A DNA stretch of 64,000 nucleotides from Arachis hypogaea (Eukaryota; Streptophyta; Magnoliopsida; Fabales; Fabaceae): the NCBI RefSeq assembly GCF_003086295.3, contig NC_092038.1, forward strand, positions 132,917,132 to 132,981,131, in the 5' to 3' direction. The notes under the pieces were generated by a model that saw only the letters and a program-made list of their open reading frames with translations, made no database searches and had not been told where the DNA came from. Both the position numbers and the translations under genes were made by a program. This document shows, in pieces, positions 1 to 9,800 of this stretch (position 1 is the stretch's first letter; each line of letters begins with the position of its first letter).

Positions 1-989
1 TTTTTGAATGAAAAAAAAATAAATTAAATTTTTATAATTTATTCTAGTTTATTACTAAATATAATACAAAAATATACATTTTTATGTCTCTATTTATTAG
101 TATCTTGTTTTATTCTATTTTCAATCTTGTCCTGTACTGATATAAAAATCAAAGGCAGCCTTAGTTATGAAGAAAATATTTTGATATTTTAAGAATATTT
201 TGATGGAGGAAGGAATCCGTTTTGTAAGTGAAACAAGGAACGTCGATGCATCTTCCTCGGCTGTTCGCACTTCGCAGCCTCAACTCTCTCCCTCTCACAG
301 TCTCACCTAAAAGCCTTCTGTTTTATGGGTTTGGCAAAATAGAAATGGGGCAACTATTTTTTTTCCCTTAAAGCCCAAAGTTTGTAAACCGTCCAAAAAT
401 CGAAACTCTATTGTGCACTAAGACTGCGTTTGTTTAGTATTATGTTTATTAACGCAAGACTAGGATTAAAATTTCAATTCCTTCAATATTTTCAAACAAA
501 TAGAGATACAGAAAATTAAAATTTTTTAAAATAAAAACTAAAATTTTATTAATAATTTACTCCAAAAACACTTTCATTCCAAATTTCTAATTTTAAATTT
601 ATCCTTTCTTCTTTTATTACAATTTTAGGTCAATAAATATAATACTAAATCTCAATTCTTTAATTTTAGTCTCACTAATATCTTAAAATAAATACGGTTT
701 TAAAGAATTATTTTTTAAAATTTTTTTAATTTTAAAATTTAAATCATAAATTATAAATGGTATCTTAAATACTAATTCTTTAAATAATGAGTTAAAAATA
801 TAATTTTCTAATAAAAAATTTAATATATATCGATTAATTAAAAATTAATTTTTATATTTTTATTGTAGTAAATATAGATTTTTTTTGGTAGATGAATTCT
901 TTAATTGTGGATTGTCAATATTGTATGTTAACGTAAGAATAATAGGCTAATCACGTCATATTTTCTATACTAACCTCTTAATAAGTCTT
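1..989. other. AT-rich intergenic DNA, no gene seen
   Basis: No open frame with a recognisable product on either strand. A slightly more GC-balanced patch around 215-330 looks like it could be an old exon or UTR scrap but has no readable coding frame. A sequence near 420-440 resembles the GTTTGTTT-type ends of Tourist-like MITEs, but I could not find its matching inverted end. Confidence 0.6.
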
Positions 990-1246
990 TGGATAAATTA
1001 CTATTTATATTTATAAAAAATACAGATGCTGACAAATGTACCTATATAAGAATAAAACGATAATTATAACTACAAAAGATAGCTTCTGTGTGTCAAGAAT
1101 ACCCAAACATTGATTACACAATTAATCGATTAGGATATTTTTGGCAAACAAAAACTATCTTCTGTAAATACAATTGTCATTATATTCTTATATAGATACA
1201 TTTATCAGCGTTTATATCTTTTATAGAAACAAATGGTAATTTATTC
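990..1246. mobile_element. Palindromic MITE (about 257 bp) with 8-bp TSD
   Basis: The left half (from TGGATAAATTACTATTTA) and the reverse complement of the right half (from GAATAAATTACCATTTG) match imperfectly over roughly 100 bases, including the internal blocks GCTGACAAATGTACCTATAT and CGCTGATAAATGTATCTATAT. The flanks carry the direct repeat TAAGTCTT at 982-989 and 1247-1254, consistent with an 8-bp target-site duplication. No coding capacity. An 8-bp TSD points to hAT-like or related mobilisation, but the superfamily is not certain. Confidence 0.7.
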
Positions 1247-1608
1247 TAAGTCTTAATTAAAGGATCAAGCGATGAGATACATATCAAATTATTAATCACG
1301 GTAACTAAAGTCTATAACTATTTTCAATAACATGGCAACTTCGTTTTGTTGAGAATTATGATTAAAAAAATCACAAAATTTTATATTTATTTTAATTCTA
1401 AGGTACGATAAAATTATTGTTTTAGAAAAATATTTATTTTTATATTTAATTATTATAAAATTGATGATAATATTTTTGTAAAATATAATAAAATTTATAA
1501 ATTTTTTAATTAATAATAATAAAAAAATTTAAACTCTCTTAAACTAAAAAAAGGAAAAAAATAAGATTTGACAAATAATTTTTTTACTTAACTTGTTTTG
1601 AGTGAAAA

Positions 1609-1610
<2 letters not shown>

Positions 1611-1652
<42 letters not shown>
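1611..1652. repeat. (AT)n microsatellite
   Basis: About 21 uninterrupted AT units. It lies in gene-free AT-rich DNA between the palindromic MITE and the CACTA element. Confidence 0.95.
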
Positions 1653-1655
<3 letters not shown>

Positions 1656-2538
1656 CCATGAATAATCCAAAGTCAAGTACGACATTAAATGGTTATGACT
1701 TTATGTTATTGTGTGAATAGGTACAATGTATCATTATACATACCAATCATCATATATGTAAATATACAATTATTAACAATTAATTAACTCAAAATCGGTT
1801 AAAATTTAACCATTCGCTTAAATATTAATATTAATAAAATTAATATAATAAATAAAAATTTGTAAATATTCTTTATATTTAACGTAGTTGCATCGTGCTA
1901 CCAACAAAGCTAACTTGGCTTAGATGATCAAACATATTATGAGAAAAACGCTGAATAATATTAAGTTTGTCGTCGAAAATTATAAAAAAAAAAATTGAAT
2001 TATCGTTGGATTTACCGTCCAAAATAATCAGACGATATAAATTTCGTCGGTAAATATTTATCGTTAGATTTTCTTTATCTGACAGTAATTACTGTCGGAT
2101 TTTGTGATAGAATATAGTTAGTATGAAAATAGATCGTATTGGATATTACTGTCAGAAATTTCTGACGGAAACATTAGCGTCACATCGTTCGTTTTCCCGC
2201 TATATTACCAAGGGATCATCCGACGGTAACGCCGACGGAAATATTTTTTGAAATTTTTTTAAAATTATGTTACTATCAAAAAGTTTCGACGGTAGCATTT
2301 TCACTTTTTTTTAATTATCTTTTTCTGTCCATCTCTAGTGTACTGGAATAATTAACAATTGAAATAGTGCTTCAAACTTGATGTGAAGTACGAAAAATAT
2401 AACTTACAAATACCGAATGATGGTAACTGAAATATCTAAACATTCACAGAACTATGTTTACAGTTACTAAAATATATATTACAAATACAATTAGGTTTTT
2501 AAAAAAATACATATTACAGAACTATGCTTACACTAACC

Positions 2539-3900
2539 TTAATCCGATTCATCATCTTCTACCTCTGGTTCACCATCCTCCTATTCCGATGTAGTTTCCT
2601 GATTATCATCGAACTCATCTTCTTCTTCTTCGTCGCCATCGACCTCGTCTTCTTCTTGAAGATCGTCGTCCTTTGGTGGAAGTGCGTCGGCATCTAATTC
2701 AATGTCAATGATATCATCATCCATAACAATAGACCTAAGGAAGATTGCCTCACCAGTATCAAGCACCATTTTCGAAGGAGTTGGGTTTGTCATGCACATT
2801 TTGGGACTCAGGTTATAAGATGTCACGACTACGGGCCAATAAGAGTACGTATTATCGAAATTGAAATTTGGTGCGAACTTGTCAGAGCACAAACCTAGTC
2901 TAACATTCTTGGGCTCACTCGCAGATATAGGATGGACCCGATCAAAATGCTTTCAAACTTCTCAGTGTGACAAATGCGTCATGATTCCATCGTCTCTCTT
3001 GTTGCTACTATGCCAAGTCATGTGAGGGGTCAAATTCATCGATGGATACAATCATTTCAACCTAGGGACTAAGGGCAAGTGATACATCTGTTAAGTGGAA
3101 TTCTCTTTAATCGACGTTTACCAATCTGTTCTCTCTCGACTTGAAACCTCGGTGATCTACAAAATCTGCATTTATTAAGGTTTGCATCCGTCTTGTAGTA
3201 TAGCATACAATCATTCAAACAACAATCAATTTTTATCGCATTTAGATCCAATTTTGAAATTAGCTTCTTTGCTTCATAGTGGTTTCGGAGGATGCTAGAT
3301 GACTCTATAGATACCAATTCGTTGCAAAGGGTGGCTCACTTACCAAAAGACTCTTAGGTATGATTTGACTCTAACTTAATACTTATCATTTTAACACACG
3401 CAGATAACTTCGAATGAACGAATCTATCGCACAAAGGTTTCGCAGCAGCTTCTAGCAGATGATAAAATCTCTTCGCTTCCAGGTTAGGCTCTTCTTCAAC
3501 CTCGTCCAATTCCATCACACTTGTTGTATCTCTCTTGGTTAGCCTCCCAAGTCATTTCATCCATGTTTAGGTCTCTCATCACCCGAACCCTCGTTGATTG
3601 ACAACTGGACCTATTCAAATTAGAGGCAGACCGGTTAATTTCCTACTCATCCACTTCTCCGTGTTCCATCTACATCCAATACCCATCCTTAAACTCATTA
3701 TGATAGAGGTGAAGCATTATATCCGTAGGTCCTAATCACTTAGTCAGCCGACACTTTTGACACGCATATCTAGAAATCCCTTCAAACATAAACGGTTCCA
3801 TGCTTAAAATATGCACGACAAACATGTTAATCCCCTCAAAGATTTCGGGTTTCAAACCCCTCGGCCATTGTTATCCCTCTCATACATCTATAGATGACAA
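2539..3900 (-). pseudogene. TNP2-like CACTA transposase remnant
   Basis: Read on the minus strand from about 3900, broken frames encode: a transposase-associated domain (MYERDN..., then a YACQKCR motif and IMLHLYHNEF); the N-terminal part of a Tnp2 transposase (YEAKKLISKLDLNAIKIDCC, NDCMLYYK, CRFCRSPRF around 3290-3130); and MYHLPLVPRLK ... MTWHSSN ... HFDRVHP ... NVRLGLCSDKF ... SYWPVVVTSYNL (3085-2800). Several stops interrupt it. Right after the YNL..MCM motif the match stops: the remaining several hundred Tnp2 residues are missing and an acidic D/E-rich tail follows, ending ESD-stop at 2539. This is an internally deleted, inactive copy. Start and exon borders are approximate. Confidence 0.75.
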
Positions 3901-4928
3901 CTAAGAATCATATCGAAACACACACCCTAAAATTCAACGAACAATATAAATTACTAATTTTTTTTAGAAATTTCGGCAGAGTGTCCCCTATAATTAGAAT
4001 CTCCCACCGAATACAGTTATCATGTTCTGCAAACCAAACACATTTTAAACAATTTAAACGATAATTCAACAGAACTTCTCCTTAATTCAGCGACATCCAT
4101 CGAACCAATACAACAATTTTCATATAGGAAATAGCTGTAGGCATAAATCAATAACATACAGGCATTTAATAAAATATCACATCCTAACCGTTCTAGTGCG
4201 CAACCTCTTATAACTCCATAATTTTTCAGCAAACAAGGGTTTTGAGAAGGCGTCACTATGCGACCTTCTCTCACTTCCGTCCCAAAACTCTATCCTAAGA
4301 AAAGCAAGTCCAACATAAAATTTAAACAATTTATTGTATTTAGAGATAGAAAATCGACCTGAAATATTATTGCGACAAAAAAAGAAGGAAACTCCAACTG
4401 AGCTCAGTGGAAATAACATCGTCCTAATAAAAAGGATTACTTATTAAATTCACAAGTTCAAACTAATTCGAAAAATAATTTAAAAGAATAGGTAAAACTC
4501 ATTATTCTAATTAATTAAAATCTAATATTCTTATTTCAACCAAACCAACAAGAGACATGACAAATTTATCTTTTACTTACATTAAATTAACACAACAATT
4601 CCTAATAACATACTTTATTAAACAAATTTAACCACTAATTTAATAACAATCTTGACAAAATGTTAAACTCAAAATAATATAAAAAAATATAATAACTATA
4701 CCAACAAACCAATATGATGATAATGGCTGCGGTCTCTCTTTAATATCGTGGTGACAGAGGCAGCCGTGAGAACGACGTGAGCAGCAACTGCGGCGGAGGA
4801 TGCGACAGAGACAGCAACAGCAGATTCGATGAGCACGTGCAGTAGCGGTAACAACGGGTGCTCTAGGCGCGGTGGCGGAAAGCTTCGACAATAACCACGG
4901 TGATTGTTGTTTTCAGAGGTGTGAGCAG

Positions 4929-4931
<3 letters not shown>

Positions 4932-4976
<45 letters not shown>
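4932..4976. repeat. (GA)n microsatellite inside the CACTA element
   Basis: About 22 GA units. Open frames crossing it give only Ser-Leu repeats on the minus strand and are not genes. The surrounding 3900-5340 stretch of the CACTA element holds no other recognisable coding sequence. Confidence 0.9.
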
Positions 4977-4980
<4 letters not shown>

Positions 4981-5186
4981 AGAGAACGGCGTCGGACAAT
5001 TGAGGGAAAAGGACTTTGCATTTGAATTTAGCCCCAAATTTACCGTCAAATTTTTTGTCAGATTGATCTGACAGTAACATTTTCTGTGTGATAAAAATGC
5101 AACGTTTTACTAAACAACGTTACCATCGGATCTACCTACCGATAAGTCCAACAGTAGTAAATACGTCAAGTTTTTTTTTTCTCTCT

Positions 5187-5457
5187 AAATATTACCATCA
5201 ACGTTGCCGTTGGAATTGCTGTTTCGACGGTAATATTTTAAGGTGATGAATTTACTGCCAAATTCAACGGTAAATCTGACAGAAAATTCGTCGTTAATGT
5301 CCGACGCTAAATCCAACAATACTCAACGTTTTTCTTGTAATCACATACACTAACTAGATTAAGATCAACTACGCATAATTTCATTACGTTAATTAATTAA
5401 TCAGAAATAATCCATGATGAAGATTCTTAATTAATAAATACATGTATGTATTGATAA
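5187..5457 (+). repeat. Direct repeat, left copy, abutting the MULE
   Basis: Comprises the last ~155 bp of the CACTA element plus ~115 bp of flanking DNA (ACTAACTAGATTAAGATCAA ... CATGTATGTATTGAT). The same stretch recurs in the same orientation at 13574-13836 on the other side of the MULE. The non-CACTA half is almost identical between copies; the CACTA half differs mainly by C/T or G/A changes, several at CG positions. Confidence 0.85.
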
Positions 5458-5462
5458 GATAA

Positions 5463-5641
5463 GCCTAAATGTAGTTCCTAAAGTTGCACTCGAGCCTTAG
5501 GGTAGTCCCTGAACTTAAAAGTTACACATATTCATCCATGAAGTTGCACTCCGGAACTCAGACTTGTCCTTCTGGCACATTCTGTCCATCTGGCGCTACC
5601 GGAAAGCTGAGTTGGCATCCTTCGTGACACGTGGGCATTAC
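5463..5641 (+). repeat. MULE left terminal inverted repeat
   Basis: Pairs with 13401-13563. Homology ends sharply at GTGGGCATTAC. Outer bases 5463-5476 (GCCTAAATGTAGTT) have no partner at the right end. Confidence 0.85.
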
Positions 5642-6061
5642 AGAAATGATGCCATATTGGCTGTGGTGCCAAAATGACATGAAACAACATCGTTTCACGC
5701 TGAAAACCTCCCTCCCTCAACGTTACACTAACGTATTGTCTCCCCCATCTCAAAACACAAAACAAACACAACACAAACTAAGGTTTCTTTTTCTCCGATA
5801 CACTCACCAATGGTGCCTGTGTGATTGGATTAACCGCACCGATTTTAATCGAAAACTTAGGCTCTAGAGCATTGCTTTTGTCATCTCCTTCATACACAGA
5901 GTTATGAAGCCTGGTTTCTCTGAAACAAGTAAGGCAAAAATGAAAAAATATGTTATTTCTCTATTTTTTGATATTGTTGTTAATTTAATATTAAAAAAAG
6001 TTTAGTCCATCTTTTTCGATTGTAATCTGTGGGAATGAACGTCTCTGTTTTGTGCTTTGTG

Positions 6062-6637
6062 TAGGGGTGGAAAAAGGTCAGGCGGCCTGCCAGGGGCCTG
6101 CAGCCTGACCTGTGTTTGACCTGGCCTGGCCTGGCCTGTTATAAAATAGGTACAGGCCCAGGCTCTTTTAAAAGCCTTAATACATTAATAGGCCAGGCCC
6201 ATGCTTACTAATTAGCCTTATAGGCCTGTCAGGCCTGCCTGGGCCTATTAAAATATAATTAAATATATAAATAATTATTTATTATTAATAAAATTATGAG
6301 ATATTTTAAATTTATTATATTTTATTATAAATATTTTTGTATATTTTAAATATGTTAGAAGTTTAAAATTTTTTATAAATATTAAATATATGACATATTA
6401 TATATAACAATTTTTATTAAAAAATAAATTTTTTAAATAATATTTTTATTTTTGTAAAAAAAATTATCAGGCCTTTTAACAGGCTTCAGGCCAGGCCAGA
6501 CTGAATAACAGGCCAGGCCTAGTACATTATAAAGAGCCTATAACAGGCTGCAGGCCAGGCTCAGGCCAATCAACTGTATGACAGGTCAAGCCTGTTAAGA
6601 GCAAAGCCTGGCCTGTCCTGGCCTGTTTCCAACCCTA
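6062..6637. mobile_element. hAT-like MITE (576 bp) in the MULE 5' intron
   Basis: Ends are TAGGGGTGGAAA and, reversed, TAGGGTTGGAAAC, typical of non-autonomous hAT elements. The 8-bp flanks are GCTTTGTG (6054-6061) and GCTTTATG (6638-6645), a TSD with one mismatch. Both ends are packed with GGCCTG / CAGGCC units (subterminal repeats likely bound by transposase) around an AT-rich core at about 6250-6470. It lies upstream of the first recognisable MULE coding exon, in what looks like a 5' intron (possible donor ACAA|GTAAGG near 5930, acceptor TTGCAG at 6841). Confidence 0.8.
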
Positions 6638-6841
6638 GCTTTATGTTAGGGTTTGATCAAAACTAGGTTTCTTAGTGGTTTGGCCAACAAAATTATAAAC
6701 TGGGAGTGTTTCTTGTGTTTTGTTGATATGAAAACTTGTTCTTTATGTGTTAGGGTTTACTGCAGTTAGTTATGGAGTTTCCAAATTATTAATGTGTTTC
6801 AGAACATGACTCTGATCAATGATTTTTTTTTTAAATTGCAG

Positions 6842-9800
6842 ATGGGTGATCCGTTGATTACCATCATATTTTACCATGGAGAGTCGTTTATCACAGAGGC
6901 TGATGAAAGTATGTCTTACAACGGTGGAGGGATTTGTGAGTTGTCGGACGTTGATACAGACACATTGGATGTATTTTTCTTCCGAGACTATCACAAGAAT
7001 ATTGGGTATGACAAGGTTAGTCAAACTTAGTGGCTGGTGCCTCATAGACCTTTGTAAACTGGTTTAAGAGTAATAACAAATGATAAGGAGCTCATAGAGA
7101 TGTGTTACCTGGCTCAGGAGAACAAGGGGGTTATTCATGTGTACTACGAATATGGAGTATCTGAACCTGTATATATTGAGGAAGCAGAACCAGTGGCATC
7201 TAAAGGCAAGGAGCTGATGGTGCCAAAAACTTGGTGCGAAATTTATAACCCACAAACTAATCAGCAAGTGCACCAGGTCGTACCAAGTAATACCTCAGGT
7301 GAGTGAGGGTCGATCTCACGAGGATTGATGGCCTAAGCAGCAATGATTGGATGAATTACTTAGTTAGACAAACAGAAAATGGTGTTTTGAGAGTTCAAAA
7401 GCATTAACAGTAAATTCAGAAAATCAGACAGCAAGCAGTAAATTGAGGTGAAATATATATGGAAAAAACAGTTAAGACTTCAGAGATATCTATCTTCCGG
7501 ATTGACTTTTCTTACTAACTATTTTAATCATGCAAGATTCAATTCATGGCAAACTATATGTGACTAAACCCTAATTCGTTAAACCTTTTTAGTCTCCTCT
7601 AACCATTATCAACTGCCAATTCCTTGGTCACTTGATTCCAATTAGAGGTTTAAGTTCAAATCTAGTTTATGTGCCACAAAAATCCTAATTAATATAAGAG
7701 GATTATATGTCATGTATTTTGTTAAGTCCAGATAATTAAAAATTTAGGAGAAATTATTTTCAAGCTGTTGTTCAAGTAAAGAGCATTTCCAAGTTATACA
7801 AGAACTCAATTAGAACAATGGTCATACTTCCGTTCCACACAGATTCATAAGATAAAGAACAAAAATAATTCTTGAAAGTGAAATCAGTACATGAATTAAA
7901 ATAGAAAAATAATAGAATCAATCCATACAATAGACAGAGCTCCTAACCTTAACAGTGGAGGTTTAGTTGCTCATGGTTCAGAGAAAAAAAACAAGGATTC
8001 TGAAAAAAATGTAAAGTACGGAATGAGGTAGAAGAGAAGAGATGAGAATAGCCTGAAGGGCTGATTTTTTTCCCTTTTATATCTAATCCTAATTAATGTA
8101 AAATATATTTTCTAACCTAAATAATATCTTTTCCTATTTGTAATTAAAATAAAGTTTAATCAAAATTAATAAAAGATTGTGTGCTGGCTTCTTGAAGAAG
8201 TAGGACCACATGAATTTGTTAAACCTGGCGCCACTCAACCCGCTTGTAATTGTTGCTCTTTCTTCATCTTGGCCACCAAGGCAGCGCAAAAAAGGAGCTT
8301 TATAGTGATGGCGCCAAACTTGGGATTTCTCAAGTTTGGCGCCACCAAGGCAGTAATTTTATATGAAAGGTGTAGACTATTATATATCGTTGGAAAGCTC
8401 TGAAAGTTGGCTTTCCAGTGCCGCTAAAATCATGGAAATTGGATCTCTGTAGCTCAAGTTATTATTGTTTGAGTGCAAGGAGGTCAAGGTTGACAGCATC
8501 ATCTACTTTCTTCTTCTTCTTCTACAGAAACTCCATCAAATCTATCCGAATGCTACCTGAAATAAATAGAATTTAACACAACTCAAAGTAGCATTCATAG
8601 TGGCTAAAAGATAATTAAATCTTGATTAAATTTAACAATTTGAATGCAAATTCATTATGAAAAGATAGAAAAGATGCTCATACGTCAATACTAACCATTT
8701 TTCCCACCTCAAACCCCACCACCAATGCCACAATCGAACTAATTCCCACCACAACACCATGAACTCCAACTTCTGAACCAAAAAAGCCTACTAATACAAC
8801 AAAACCAAAGGAGCCATCTTCTTCAATTTCTGCTGGTAACCGAAACATACCAGAAAAAATATCCCCCTAACCCACTGCAAGTCTTGGATCTAAGCCCAAT
8901 CCACCTCCAAAAACAATGGCCCAACCCAGGAAAACCAAGCCCAAAATCCCACCCAAAAAATGGCCCAACCCATTGCAATTCCTAAACCATGGTCCAAAGT
9001 GAAAGAAACCAAGAAGGTCGTACCAAAGAGAGGCTATAAGAATGTAAAAATAGCAGCAGCATCATATGGAAGGAGGCCACTGACAAGAGCTGCTACTGCT
9101 GGAAATATTGCAAGAACAATTCGTAAGGGAAAACAACCCAAAATAGCCTTTGTTGCTTTGTCTAGCTCAGATGAATCCTTAGACAGCCATAACAGTTATG
9201 ATAGTGCAGAGGATGAACCATATAGGCCTGGTGGTGACGAGGTGTTCAGTGAAGAAGACTTGCCTCTGGATAGATGAGCAGCAAAGACTAATGTAAAACT
9301 GAGAACTAGGACAGACAAGAAATTTACAAAACTAAAGAAGGCTGTTATGGTTGAAGATGATGGTCCTGTTTGTGTAAACTCAGATTCTGAGGATGATGAA
9401 ATTTTTTTTGGACCGATTCCTAAGTTTGGATCATCAGTTGCTCCTTATAATGATGTGCAGGATGAAGCTTATAATGATTCTGATGGTGGAGACTCATGGC
9501 ATTGGGAAGAAATGAAGACTCCTTCGAACTCTGAGGATGAGTTAGAAGAAGTTAATTCATATGACGTTTTCCCTGTGTTCAGAGAAGGAGGGAGGTTTGG
9601 AGAGCTTAGACTTGAGATTGGAATGACATTCACTACAAAGATGGAGTTCAAAGAGGATGTGCATGAATATTGTATACAAGATGGTAGAAGGATTTGGTTT
9701 AAGAACAATAACGTGAGGATGAGAGCTGTGGGTAAGGATGAGAGCTGTGGCTAGCTTTTGTATGCTTCTAATAATACTGAGAACAATTGCTGGCAGATCA

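Larger units (their letters stand above)
1933..5342 (-). mobile_element. Degenerate CACTA (En/Spm) DNA transposon
   Basis: The minus-strand 5' end (right side, about 5342) reads TTACAAGAAAAACGTTGAGT and the left end (about 1933) reads TTATGAGAAAAACGCTGAAT. This is an imperfect terminal inverted repeat of the CACTACAAGAAAAA type in which the CACTA bases themselves have decayed. Both ends carry many short subterminal CGACGGTAA / CCGTCGGA-like units, as expected for En/Spm elements. The interior holds a broken TNP2-like transposase gene on the minus strand. A 3-bp TSD could not be fixed because the outermost bases are mutated. The right end is repeated again near 13.6 kb. Confidence 0.75.

Noticed and set aside
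415..660. Possible MITE starting AGACTGCGTTTGTTTAG
   Set aside because: It resembles a Tourist-type end, but I found no matching inverted end or target duplication.
4640..5049. Minus-strand open frames of 83 and 117 codons
   Set aside because: They run through the (GA)n tract, giving Ser-Leu repeats, and lie in the non-coding end of the CACTA element.
8179..8403. 74-codon open frame in the insertion inside the MULE
   Set aside because: It is created by GGCGCC-containing non-coding repeat sequence and has no domain.
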